A stretch of DNA of 64,000 nucleotides from Winogradskyella psychrotolerans RS-3 (lineage in GTDB: Bacteria > Bacteroidota > Bacteroidia > Flavobacteriales > Flavobacteriaceae): positions 1 to 64,000 of the forward strand of contig NZ_ATMR01000206.1 in the NCBI RefSeq assembly GCF_000427335.1, read 5' to 3'. The notes under the pieces are model-generated. The model worked only from the letters and a program-made list of their open reading frames with translations, searched no databases and was not told the DNA's origin. A program made the translations under genes and the position numbers. The stretch's first letter is position 1. Every line of letters starts with the position of its first letter. Shown here piece by piece: positions 8,037 to 17,618 of this stretch.

Positions 8037-9254
8037 TTAACGTCGTCGATTAGCCAATAAAGGGGGTGGTTCTCCATTAAAAGGATTAAAACGGCTAATG
8101 GTTTTAGCTTCTAATCCTGCAGCGCTCATAACAGCTCTATCTCCATAGCGTTCGCGCATTTTGTCCATAGCATTGGTTAGGTTGAGGTGCATTTCGTTAT
8201 CTTCAAACAAGTTTACTTGGTGGCCACCTTCTACCAAATGACTAAATTTTACACCAATTAATCGCACTAAAAGTCTGCGATGGTATAGTTTTTTAAACAA
8301 ATCTAATACCACAGGAATAAGCATATGATCCATGGCGCTATAGGGAATGCGTTGCTGTTGTGTATAGGTCTGAAAATCGGAATACCGAATCTTAAACGTG
8401 ACGCAAGCCGTTAATTTATGACCACGACGTAATTGATACGCCAAATTCTCTGCCATGGCAACGACCATGCCTTTAAGTTTGGTAACATCTGTAGTATCTT
8501 GATTAAACGTACGCTCTGTAGAAATAGATTTACGCTCGTGGTACTGTACCACAGGAGAGTTGTCTATGCCATTGGCTTTTTTCCAAATAACAAGACCGTT
8601 TTTGCCCAATACTTTATGCATGAGTTCCATGGGCATTTCTTGTATGGTATGAATGCGTTTTACACCCAAATCGCACAAGGCTTTGTAAGTGACATTACCA
8701 ACCATAGGTATCTTTTTAACCGAAAGTGGAGCTAAAAATGGTTTTTCGTTACCAGAAAGAATACGAATCTCGTTGTTGGGTTTGGCTTCACCAGTCGCAA
8801 TTTTAGACACTGTTTTGTTAAGCGATAAGCCAAAGGAAATCGGTAAGCCAGTTTCTTTGATGATTTTCTGACGTAATTCTGAAGCCAGTTTGTGGCAACC
8901 GAAAAATTTATCCATTCCGGTGAGATCGATGTAAAATTCGTCTATAGATGTTTTTTCATAAAGCGGAACGCTCTCTTTGATCACATCAGTAACAGCGTTT
9001 GAAAACTTGGTGTAAATACCAGAGTTTCCTCTGAGTACAATAGCTTCAGGGCAGAGTTGTTTTGCCATACGCATTGGCATCGCAGAATGAATGCCGAATT
9101 TTCGAGCTTCGTAACTGCAAGACGCCACCACACCTCTGTCGCTTGTGCCACCAATAAGAATTGGTTTTCCGTTAAGGCTACTATCGGTGTGTCTTTCGCA
9201 AGACACAAAAAATGTATCTAAATCCATGTGTACGATGTTGCGGTTGTTGATCAT
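8037..9254 (-). CDS. dinB: DNA polymerase IV (Y-family translesion polymerase)
   Basis: A 405-residue Y-family polymerase. MDLDTFFVSCER (residues 10-21) carries the first catalytic Asp and the steric-gate region. TSIDEFYIDLTG (about 103-114) carries the SIDE catalytic pair. A thumb and little finger follow, with a C-terminal LVRLIGVKFSHL segment. It lacks the beta-clamp tail obvious in some homologues. It copies damaged templates at low fidelity. It sits on the same strand as a DnaE-type polymerase 576 bp upstream, next to a divergent S24 repressor, which suggests an inducible translesion group. Confidence 0.93.
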   Translation of the reverse strand: MINNRNIVHMDLDTFFVSCERHTDSSLNGKPILIGGTSDRGVVASCSYEARKFGIHSAMPMRMAKQLCPEAIVLRGNSGIYTKFSNAVTDVIKESVPLYEKTSIDEFYIDLTGMDKFFGCHKLASELRQKIIKETGLPISFGLSLNKTVSKIATGEAKPNNEIRILSGNEKPFLAPLSVKKIPMVGNVTYKALCDLGVKRIHTIQEMPMELMHKVLGKNGLVIWKKANGIDNSPVVQYHERKSISTERTFNQDTTDVTKLKGMVVAMAENLAYQLRRGHKLTACVTFKIRYSDFQTYTQQQRIPYSAMDHMLIPVVLDLFKKLYHRRLLVRLIGVKFSHLVEGGHQVNLFEDNEMHLNLTNAMDKMRERYGDRAVMSAAGLEAKTISRFNPFNGEPPPLLANRRR

Positions 9255-9371
9255 TTTTTAATTTGGGTTTTCTTTCCTGCGAGGTTTTAAAAACCTTGTA
9301 GGTATTTAATAGGTAATTTTATATGTGCAAGTTCAAAAAAGACTTTACAGGATTATTTGTCTGTAAAATAA

Positions 9372-9564
9372 ACACCCCTAATGAGCTTCGCTCGGTATCT
9401 TCAACAAAAGCATTCGCTTTTTATTTCGATAATCCTCAAGGGGACAATCTCACTGTTGCGAATAAAAAAATCTAAAAGAATTTTTTATTAATTGTCCCCT
9501 TGAGGATTATTGAGATGAAAGTATTCTTTCATTGAAAATACCGAGCGTAGATTATTAGGGGTGT
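9372..9564. repeat. 193-bp imperfect inverted repeat (MITE-like)
   Basis: The ends are ACACCCCTAAT and ATTAGGGGTGT. The arms continue inward with CGCTCGGTAT/ATACCGAGCG and ATAATCCTCAAGGGGACAAT with its complement, leaving a short A/T-rich centre. The whole could fold into one long hairpin. No transposase is present and target-site duplications are not clear, so a miniature non-autonomous element is an inference. Confidence 0.65.
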
Positions 9565-9581
9565 AAAATCATAGTGTCAAT

Positions 9582-9653
9582 AAGGTTTTAAAAGCCTTGT
9601 AGGATATAGAAAATTTTAAATTTACCCTAGCTCATAAATCACCCGAAGTGACG
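9582..9653. repeat. Direct repeat copy 1
   Basis: It matches 9745-9817 closely. Both copies start with an AAGGTTTT...CCTTGYAGG half-palindrome and continue with GATATAGAAAATTTTAAATT, then CTCATAAATCAC and CGAAGTGACGA. The copies lie 163 bp apart in the same orientation. Confidence 0.65.
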
Positions 9654-9744
9654 ACTTCAATCAAAAAATATTTTGATTTTGATAGTTTCGCAAATTCACT
9701 CGAAGTGACGCCATGTTATTTTTTAAACTGTTAATTATACCTAC

Positions 9745-9817
9745 AAGGTTTTTGAAACCTTGCAGGATATAGAAAATTTTAAATTTACTCTAGCTCATAA
9801 ATCACTCGAAGTGACGA
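9745..9817. repeat. Direct repeat copy 2
   Basis: The partner of 9582-9653, in the same orientation. It ends just before the 3' end of the dnaE-like gene. Confidence 0.65.
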
Positions 9818-9830
9818 GTAGGTTTTGGTT

Positions 9831-12800
9831 TTATCCTTGTACCATTTTGAGATCTTGAAAGCTTTTCTTATTCTGAAATGTAGGATTTAAAGAATTTACC
9901 GAATAACGCGGATCTTCAATAATTGCCAAGCGTTCCATTTTTGAAACTTCAATAGTGACACAATCAAATTCTACCATAACTTTTCCTGTAATGCTATAAA
10001 TTCCTTTACCTCTAAATGGATATTTTGCTGCAATAGGAGGGAAGTGAACCGTATCTAAAAAATCACCATCACGATCTAAAAACGTTCCGAAATGCATCAT
10101 TTTACCATTCGATGTTTTGGTGTTTTTTGTGGTAATCAAGTAACCTTCAATGATAATAAGTTTGTTTTCTAGTTGTGTTAAGTGTTTAGCACGTAAATTA
10201 CTAATCGAATGTTTTTCTAATAAATAAAATGGATTACAAAGGCTAAATCCTAATAATTCAATTGAATCGAAAGCATTTTCGAGCTCTGTACTCGGTAGTT
10301 CTGGTGTGTTATAATTCACACGTTCGGTTTTAAACAGTGTAACGATGTCTTCTTTGATGACGGTTTTACTGATTTTTAAATGGGCTTCCCAAAGCAATTC
10401 ACGTTTGTTAATTCCTGTAAACCGAAAGGCATTTATTTTTATTAAAATAGAGATCTGTTCAATAGAAATTGGGACGCGTTCTATAAAATCGTCGAGTGAT
10501 TCAAATTTGCCATGTTCTTGTCGTTCATTAAGAATGCGATTTATGGTTTTAGCTTCTAAGGATTGTAAAAACATAAAGCCTAAATAGATCGTTTTCTCTT
10601 TTATAACGGCTTGGGTAAACGACTGATTAATACATGGAGCTTCAATAATACCATTGTGCATTCTAGCTTCATGGACATATAATTCTGTGTTGTAAAATCC
10701 ACCAAAATTATTAATGGTCGCTGTCATATATTCCAACGGATAATAGGCTTTTAAAAATAGACTTTGATAACTTTCTACCGCATAAGATGCAGAATGGCCT
10801 TTGGCAAATGCGTAACCAGCAAAGCTTTCAACTTGTCGCCAAACATCTGCTACTAAATCTTCGGGTTTGCCATCTTTTATACAGTTATCGAAGAATTTTT
10901 GTTTCACTTTGTCAAACTCGTCTCGCGATCTAAATTTTCCAGACATGCCACGGCGCAGCATATCCGATTCGCCCAAATCTAAACCTCCAAAAAGGTGAGC
11001 GACTTTAATCACATCTTCTTGATACACCATAATACCATAAGTTTCGGGCATAATTTTTTGTAAAACAGGGTGTGCTTCTTTTCGTCTTTCGGGATAACGA
11101 TACCGTAAAATATATTCGCGCATCATGCCACTTTTGGCAACACCAGGTCTAATGATAGAACTGGCAGCGACTAAGCCTAGATAATTATCGACTTGTAGTT
11201 TTTTTAAAAGCATGCGCATGGCTGGAGATTCTACATAAAAACAACCGATAGCTTTTGCGTTGCGTAGTAAATCTTTTATACGTTCGTCTTTTTTAAACCC
11301 TTTTATATCGTGTATGTCAATTGGTGGTTGTTCTTTATAATTGGCATCAATAATCTCTACCGCTTCCTTTATTTTGCCTAAGCCACGCTGGCTGAGAATA
11401 TCAAATTTGTACAGACCAATATCTTCAGCAACCACCATATCAAACTGTGTAGTTGCAAAACCTTTTGGTGGCATAAATGTGGCACAATACGAATGTATGG
11501 GTTGCTCTGAAATCAGAATACCACCAGCATGAATGCCTAAATAATTAGGAAATCCTTCAATATACTTACTGTATTTAATGACGAGTTGTGATATTTGATC
11601 GAGCTGATTAAGGTTATATTTTCCTCGGGTTAGTTTATCCATTTCGGACTTAGGTAGGCCAAATACTTTTCCTAATTCGCGAATAGACGCTCTAAATTTA
11701 AAGGTGTTGTAAACCGCAATAAGTGCTGTGTGTTTAAAGGTGTTGAAAATATAATTGGTAATATCATCTCTGTCTTTCCATGAAAAATCGAGGTCGAAAT
11801 CTGGCGGATTCTGACGAAAGAGGTTAATGAAACGTTCAAAATACAAATCGAGTTCAATGGGGTCTACATCAGTAATTCGTAATAAATACGCAATAATACT
11901 ATTGGCACCACTACCACGACCAACGTAGTAATAGTTTTTGCTACGAGCGTATTCTAAGATTTTCCAGTTGATGAGAAAATAGGAGACGAAGCCTTTTTTT
12001 TTAATGATATGAAGCTCTTTTTCAATACGCTCATAAACTTTCTGTTCAACCTCAGAGCCGTACCGATAGTGAATTCCATCGTATGTTAATTGTTTCAGTA
12101 ACTGATAATCTGAAGTTTCATTTTCAGTTAGACATTTTTGGTTTTTAGGTTCTGTATTTTCAAAATCAAAAGTAGTGGTGCAGGTTTCTAAAAGTTGTTC
12201 TGTATTACTGATGAGTTTTGGAAATTCCGAATAGGTCTCACAGAGGTCGTTATACGGTAGCATCATATCGTTTTCATGACCTTCTTCCGATTGTGGAAGT
12301 TTACTTAATAAGGTATTATTATCAATAGCACGTAATAAACGATGGGTGTTGAATCCTTTTTTATTCTGAAAAGACACCGTTTTTAAAACCACGAGTTTAT
12401 GTTTGAATTCATTCCATTTTGAGAATTTTAAGGTATTGAGATCTTTAGGGGTGATGCCTAAAAACTCATTAGGTTTTAACTCGAAATGCTTGTCATTTTG
12501 ATAAGGATAAATTACAAAGCAATCGTCTAAATCTTGATCTGGTCGTTCTGGGATTTGTAAATCGTGATTGTGAAGAAATTTAGAGAGGTAGGCATTAATG
12601 TTTTGAAACCCTTGATTGTTTTTGGCGATAAGAATGAATTGCTGTTGTACGCCATTTCTAAAATCGACACCAAGCACGGGTTTTATCTTGTATTTTTTTG
12701 ACAAACGCATTACATCTAAACACGCAGATGTACTGTTAATATCGGTTAGCGCAAGGGTTTGAACGCCGTTTTCTGATGCAATAGCAAGGAGTTGCTCTGG

Positions 12801-12851
12801 TTTTATGGTACCATAACGAAGGCTGTAATAGGTGTGACAATTTAAATACAT
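9831..12851 (-). CDS. DnaE-type DNA polymerase III alpha subunit (DnaE2/ImuC-like)
   Basis: A 1006-residue C-family polymerase. An N-terminal PHP domain starts CHTYYSLRYGT and continues ALTDINST. The palm has PDFDLDFSW (about residues 346-354) with two catalytic aspartates. The fingers and tandem HhH region follow, with a short OB-like end (EGYLITTKNTKTSNGKMMHF). It is shorter than replicative DnaE (about 1150 residues or more) and sits beside dinB and an S24 repressor, so an error-prone repair role is likely. Its N-terminal PHP residues deviate from the canonical HSHFS pattern. It is transcribed toward dinB on the same strand and is divergent from the S24 gene across 218-242 bp that include a heptanucleotide repeat. 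Confidence 0.88.
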   Translation of the reverse strand: MYLNCHTYYSLRYGTIKPEQLLAIASENGVQTLALTDINSTSACLDVMRLSKKYKIKPVLGVDFRNGVQQQFILIAKNNQGFQNINAYLSKFLHNHDLQIPERPDQDLDDCFVIYPYQNDKHFELKPNEFLGITPKDLNTLKFSKWNEFKHKLVVLKTVSFQNKKGFNTHRLLRAIDNNTLLSKLPQSEEGHENDMMLPYNDLCETYSEFPKLISNTEQLLETCTTTFDFENTEPKNQKCLTENETSDYQLLKQLTYDGIHYRYGSEVEQKVYERIEKELHIIKKKGFVSYFLINWKILEYARSKNYYYVGRGSGANSIIAYLLRITDVDPIELDLYFERFINLFRQNPPDFDLDFSWKDRDDITNYIFNTFKHTALIAVYNTFKFRASIRELGKVFGLPKSEMDKLTRGKYNLNQLDQISQLVIKYSKYIEGFPNYLGIHAGGILISEQPIHSYCATFMPPKGFATTQFDMVVAEDIGLYKFDILSQRGLGKIKEAVEIIDANYKEQPPIDIHDIKGFKKDERIKDLLRNAKAIGCFYVESPAMRMLLKKLQVDNYLGLVAASSIIRPGVAKSGMMREYILRYRYPERRKEAHPVLQKIMPETYGIMVYQEDVIKVAHLFGGLDLGESDMLRRGMSGKFRSRDEFDKVKQKFFDNCIKDGKPEDLVADVWRQVESFAGYAFAKGHSASYAVESYQSLFLKAYYPLEYMTATINNFGGFYNTELYVHEARMHNGIIEAPCINQSFTQAVIKEKTIYLGFMFLQSLEAKTINRILNERQEHGKFESLDDFIERVPISIEQISILIKINAFRFTGINKRELLWEAHLKISKTVIKEDIVTLFKTERVNYNTPELPSTELENAFDSIELLGFSLCNPFYLLEKHSISNLRAKHLTQLENKLIIIEGYLITTKNTKTSNGKMMHFGTFLDRDGDFLDTVHFPPIAAKYPFRGKGIYSITGKVMVEFDCVTIEVSKMERLAIIEDPRYSVNSLNPTFQNKKSFQDLKMVQG

Positions 12852-12920
12852 AATTAAAAATCTAGATTGTAAATTTAGCTACTGTGTGTAGTTTTTATTG
12901 CTTATATTTGTAGTAATATT

Positions 12921-13012
12921 TGAAAAAGTGAAAAGTGAAAAGTGAAAAGTTAAAAGTTAAGAGTGAAGAGTGAAGAGTGAAGAGTGAAGAGTGAAGAGTG
13001 AAGAGTGAAGAG
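12921..13012. repeat. Heptanucleotide tandem repeat
   Basis: There are 13 units of 7 bp. The order is TGAAAAG-type units (the first has one extra A), then TTAAAAG, TTAAGAG, and seven perfect TGAAGAG units (12964-13012). It lies in the divergent promoter region of the polymerase gene and the S24 repressor gene. Slippage would change promoter spacing in 7-bp steps. Confidence 0.95.
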
Positions 13013-13021
13013 AATAATAGT

Positions 13022-13042
13022 TATAAGTTGTACGGACTTATA
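13022..13042. promoter_or_regulatory. Candidate operator of the S24 repressor
   Basis: TATAAGT (13022-13028), a 7-bp spacer, then ACTTATA (13036-13042): perfect 7-bp arms, just upstream of the repressor gene. The position and symmetry suit an autoregulatory operator. I did not find the same sequence in front of dinB or the dnaE-like gene. Confidence 0.4.
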
Positions 13043-13093
13043 GTGCTAACATGATACTTTTTTTAATGAATGATTAATATAATAAAATTACAG

Positions 13094-13861
13094 ATGAAAC
13101 CGATTCAGGCTAATATAAAACATTTACGGACTCTAAAAAAGCTCTCTCAAGAGCGCTTTGCTGATGAATTGAACTGGAGTCGCTCAATGGTGGGTTCTTA
13201 TGAAGAAGGGCGTTCAGAGCCGCCAATAGACCGCTTAATAGACTTGTCTAACTTCTTTGATATTCCTATTGATATTTTAGTTAAAAATGATTTGCGTAAA
13301 GCAAAAAATACCTCCTTTATTGAGGTAGGGAATAAGCGTGTGTTATTTCCTGTAACTGTTAATGAAGACAACGAAGATTTAATTGAAATTATCCCAGCAA
13401 AAGCATCTGCTGGTTATTTGTCTGGTTATGATGATCCGGAATATATAGAACAGCTTCAAAAGATTAAATTACCATTTTTACCAACAGGCACACACAGAGC
13501 ATTTCCTATTAAAGGAGATTCTATGTTACCCGTAAAAGATGGTGCGTTTATAGTCGCAAAATTTGTTGACGATATTAGAGATGTTAAAAACGGACGTACG
13601 TATATTATACTAACTAAGGATGATGGTTTGGTGTACAAGCGGATTTATATTCCTGAAGGAGACATTTCAAATTTGTTGTTAAGCTCAGATAATAAAACGT
13701 ATCAACCCTATTTAATTCCTCGCGAAAACATTTTAGAGATTTGGGAGTTTACTTGTTGTATTAACACTCAAGAATACGATGAAAAAGAATTAAAATTGAG
13801 TAGTATTATGATGTTATTTCAAGAACTAAAAGTTGAATTAGAGGCGGTAAAACGAATGTAA
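13094..13861 (+). CDS. XRE-family repressor with S24 (LexA/CI-like) peptidase domain
   Basis: I chose the ATG at 13094 (255 residues), because it gives MKPIQANIKHLRTLKKLSQE, a standard XRE start; an in-frame ATG at 13070 adds eight residues (263 in all). The order is an HTH, then an S24 domain containing ASAGY, then GDSMLP and VYKRI. In 263-residue numbering, Ala114-Gly115 is the possible self-cleavage bond and Ser151/Lys190 the catalytic dyad. LexA-, UmuD- and CI-type proteins use this arrangement to self-cleave after DNA damage. It is divergent from the dnaE-like gene and near dinB, so it is the probable regulator of both. No phage genes are nearby. Confidence 0.85.
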   Translation: MKPIQANIKHLRTLKKLSQERFADELNWSRSMVGSYEEGRSEPPIDRLIDLSNFFDIPIDILVKNDLRKAKNTSFIEVGNKRVLFPVTVNEDNEDLIEIIPAKASAGYLSGYDDPEYIEQLQKIKLPFLPTGTHRAFPIKGDSMLPVKDGAFIVAKFVDDIRDVKNGRTYIILTKDDGLVYKRIYIPEGDISNLLLSSDNKTYQPYLIPRENILEIWEFTCCINTQEYDEKELKLSSIMMLFQELKVELEAVKRM

Positions 13862-13881
13862 TATTTCATTATTAAATATAA

Positions 13882-13914
13882 AAAAAGCGCGAAATGAAAT
13901 ATTTCGCGCTTTTT
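13882..13914. terminator. Bidirectional terminator between the S24 gene and atpC
   Basis: AAAAAGCGCGAAAT (13882-13895), loop GAAAT, then ATTTCGCGCTTTTT (13901-13914): perfect 14-bp arms with T runs on both strands. It lies between the converging S24 gene and the atp genes. Confidence 0.9.
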
Positions 13915-13934
13915 ATTTTATAGTAAGAGATGTG

Positions 13935-14213
13935 TTAGTCTGCTAAAATAATTAGCTTATTATCTTTTAATTCTAATGTGCCAGAATTAATAGCTAACCA
14001 AAATCCTTTGTCAGATTTTGTAAATTTTGCTTCAACCTCTTTTTCTAATTGAATGTTAGTTCCATCAACTTTTACATGTCCTTCTTTAAGAATAGAGACA
14101 ATAGGAGTGTGATTGTTTAACATTTGAAATTCACCATTTACTCCAGGAACAGTTACTGAAGTAACTTCTCCGCTAAATAATGTGGCTTCTGGTGATACAA
14201 TTTCTAAGTACAT
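13935..14213 (-). CDS. atpC: F1Fo ATP synthase epsilon subunit
   Basis: A 92-residue N-terminal beta-sandwich type epsilon subunit: MYLEIVSPEATLFSGEV, then VPGVNGEFQMLNNHTPIVS and a final LELKDNKLIILAD. It lacks the C-terminal helical hairpin of longer bacterial epsilon subunits, as is common in Bacteroidota. It couples the rotor to F1. It follows atpD in the same direction after 73 bp containing a hairpin. The other atp genes are not in the window, consistent with the separate atpD-atpC locus typical of the group. Confidence 0.94.
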   Translation of the reverse strand: MYLEIVSPEATLFSGEVTSVTVPGVNGEFQMLNNHTPIVSILKEGHVKVDGTNIQLEKEVEAKFTKSDKGFWLAINSGTLELKDNKLIILAD

Positions 14214-14234
14214 ATTTTATAGTTGTTTGTTATT

Positions 14235-14277
14235 AGTTGATGGTTGTTGGAAAACTAGCAACCAACAACTATAAACT
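14235..14277 (-). promoter_or_regulatory. Hairpin between atpD and atpC
   Basis: Arms 14235-14250 and 14262-14277 pair at 14 of 16 positions (core GTTGTTGG/CCAACAAC) around an 11-base loop. It sits in the atpD-atpC spacer without a T run, so it is more likely an mRNA processing or stability element that sets subunit ratio than a terminator. Confidence 0.45.
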
Positions 14278-14286
14278 ATTAACCAA

Positions 14287-15840
<1,554 letters not shown>

Positions 15841-15879
15841 CTAACGCAATCTAGTTGAGTGCGTACGTTTTTCGCGCTG

Positions 15880-15887
15880 CAAAGATA
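15880..15887 (-). promoter_or_regulatory. atpD: Candidate -7 element of the atpD promoter
   Basis: TATCTTTG on the minus strand fits TAnnTTTG. I see no clear TTTG -33 box, so only the -7 element is supported. Confidence 0.45.
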
Positions 15888-15938
15888 GGAGTTTTAATTT
15901 AAATATTATATGAAAATTTATGGCTTTTTTAAGCATAA

Positions 15939-15965
15939 AAAACGCTCTCAATTTGAGAGCGTTTT
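15939..15965 (-). terminator. Terminator after the SGNH hydrolase gene
   Basis: AAAACGCTCTCA (15939-15950), loop ATT, then TGAGAGCGTTTT (15954-15965): perfect 12-bp arms with a T run on each strand. It sits just past the 3' end of the gene at 15988-17607. Confidence 0.88.
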
Positions 15966-15987
15966 ATGTAATAGTATTTGAGTTTTT

Positions 15988-17607
15988 TTATTGTAATGTA
16001 GGAGGAAAGTTTGTTGGATAATTTCCTGCATCTACAAAATTACCTGAAGCCTCAAAATTAGATCCGTACGTTGCATCTATAGCTCTCATCATTTCGTTTG
16101 CCATTAAAGCATATCCCCTAGATGTTAAATGAACGCCATCTAAACTAATTAATCCTCCAGACACTAAATCTGTAGTTAGAATAAAATCTCCAGATGCAAA
16201 CCCTGTTGTAGATGCTTGTTGTAAAATCGTTTTAAAATCTACAAAAGCAAGACCTTTACTTGTTGCTATAGCATCAATAGTTTCATTATAAGCATCTGTT
16301 GCTCTTTTTATAGCGAATTGTTCACTAGGAAGTAACACCCATTTATCTTCTAGAGGTAATGTAATACCTTCAGCTGAAAATTGAGCAGCAAGTGCTGCTG
16401 GTAAACCTTGTAATTCTAATGCAGTAGCATAGTCTTCATTTACAGTACCGATTATTGAACTACTAGGTAGAACTAATAAATCAGCAGCAGTAGCTTGTCT
16501 TGTTTGTCCGTAAGTATTTCCTAATAAGTTAGCTACTAATGGCACTGCTTGTGCAGGTAATCCAAATTGTGCAATAAAAGCAGGGAATGTTGGACTTGCA
16601 TTTAAGGCACCTGCAATTGTAGCAGAAATGTCATCAAGCGTTTCATCTTTAATTACCACAGCACTTGCAGCAGTTTCAGAAAAAACAATAGCTCTGCTAG
16701 GATCTACGGCATTAAAAATTGGGTTTAGTGCACCAAAAATTGAATTTAATAATGGAATTTGAGGTCCAAAAGCTTCATTTGTTGGGTCTAATGGATTGTG
16801 AGGTACTGTTGTGAAATGTGCTAATGTTGTAATGTAAGGAAGATTAGCAACCACACCTTTTGCTCCATTTGCCATTAAGGCATCTACAGTAGCTGAAAAT
16901 GACGCTGCAAATACATTAGGATCTGTTATATCATTTGAACCGTAAGTTGATGGGTCTAAATTATTGATTTGGTCTATGCCTGTTCCTCCAGATGTTGCAT
17001 ACGATAGTACATCATTTCCACCGATTTCAGATAGCGTAAAGAATGTTGGATTTTGAGCCACAGCATCTCCTAAAACGGTTGCTGCAGGGTTTGAAGCCAT
17101 TCTTCCAAAATAAGGATTTAAAGTACCATAACCAGCTATACCAAGATGAAAACTTTTAGCTCCAGGAATACCATAATTATTGAATGGTCCAGATAATACA
17201 TCCGCAATTTGTGTTGTAGGTGTTGCAGGCAGAACCGCTGGGCCACTACCATTAAAGAATAATCTAGGAGCTACTACTACTGTAGTCCCTGATACAAATC
17301 CACCAATATTATCATTCATTAAAGGTTGTGTAAAGCTACCTCCACCAACTAAAGCAAATTTTTGAGATAATAAATTTGGAAATGAGTTTTGTTGACCAGC
17401 GATAAATAATGCATTATCCGTAAACCCTCCTGAAAAAGAAGCTCCAACAGCAATGTATTTAGAAAAATCAGCTTCACCGGCATTTAATTCTGGAAATACA
17501 ACTTCTTCTGTTGGGTTATCTAAAAGTTCTTCAAAATCTTCTTCATCATTACATGCTGTGAATCCAATTAAGACAGCTGAAAGTAATATATATTTTATAG
17601 TTTTCAT
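15988..17607 (-). CDS. SGNH/GDSL-family hydrolase-like lipoprotein
   Basis: A 539-residue lipoprotein (MKTIKYILLSAVLIGFTAC; lipid-anchored Cys19). Residues from about 50 carry the SGNH block I as VGASFSGG. FTLSEIGGNDVLSY is the block III Gly-x-Asn-Asp, and DGVHLTSRGYALMANEM near the C-terminus gives the Asp/His of block V. It is predicted to be an exported lipase/esterase on the outer membrane. It begins 11 bp after the TonB receptor gene, and this receptor-hydrolase pairing recurs in flavobacteria. The receptor may import the released product. The substrate is unknown. Confidence 0.82.
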   Translation of the reverse strand: MKTIKYILLSAVLIGFTACNDEEDFEELLDNPTEEVVFPELNAGEADFSKYIAVGASFSGGFTDNALFIAGQQNSFPNLLSQKFALVGGGSFTQPLMNDNIGGFVSGTTVVVAPRLFFNGSGPAVLPATPTTQIADVLSGPFNNYGIPGAKSFHLGIAGYGTLNPYFGRMASNPAATVLGDAVAQNPTFFTLSEIGGNDVLSYATSGGTGIDQINNLDPSTYGSNDITDPNVFAASFSATVDALMANGAKGVVANLPYITTLAHFTTVPHNPLDPTNEAFGPQIPLLNSIFGALNPIFNAVDPSRAIVFSETAASAVVIKDETLDDISATIAGALNASPTFPAFIAQFGLPAQAVPLVANLLGNTYGQTRQATAADLLVLPSSSIIGTVNEDYATALELQGLPAALAAQFSAEGITLPLEDKWVLLPSEQFAIKRATDAYNETIDAIATSKGLAFVDFKTILQQASTTGFASGDFILTTDLVSGGLISLDGVHLTSRGYALMANEMMRAIDATYGSNFEASGNFVDAGNYPTNFPPTLQ

Positions 17608-17618
17608 TTTGCTATTTT

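Larger units (their letters stand above)
9255..9830. other. 576-bp repeat-rich intergenic region
   Basis: There is no credible coding sequence here. The gap between dinB and the dnaE-like gene contains three degenerate copies of palindrome family 2 (9276-9302, 9582-9603, 9740-9765), a long imperfect inverted repeat (9372-9564), and a direct repeat of about 70 bp (9582-9653 and 9745-9817). A short motif, CACYCGAAGTGACG, occurs three times (near 9640, 9709 and 9803). It separates dinB from its probable regulon partner. Confidence 0.8.

Noticed and set aside
8433-8735. 100-codon plus-strand frame inside dinB
   Set aside because: It is antisense to a clear DinB domain, with no family match; it is a shadow frame, as are the other short frames inside annotated genes.
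12921-13012. Heptanucleotide array as a CRISPR array
   Set aside because: The units are 7 bp with no spacers, and no cas genes are nearby.
13094-13861. S24 repressor as part of a prophage
   Set aside because: Neighbours are polymerase and ATP synthase genes; no integrase, capsid or lysis genes are in the window.
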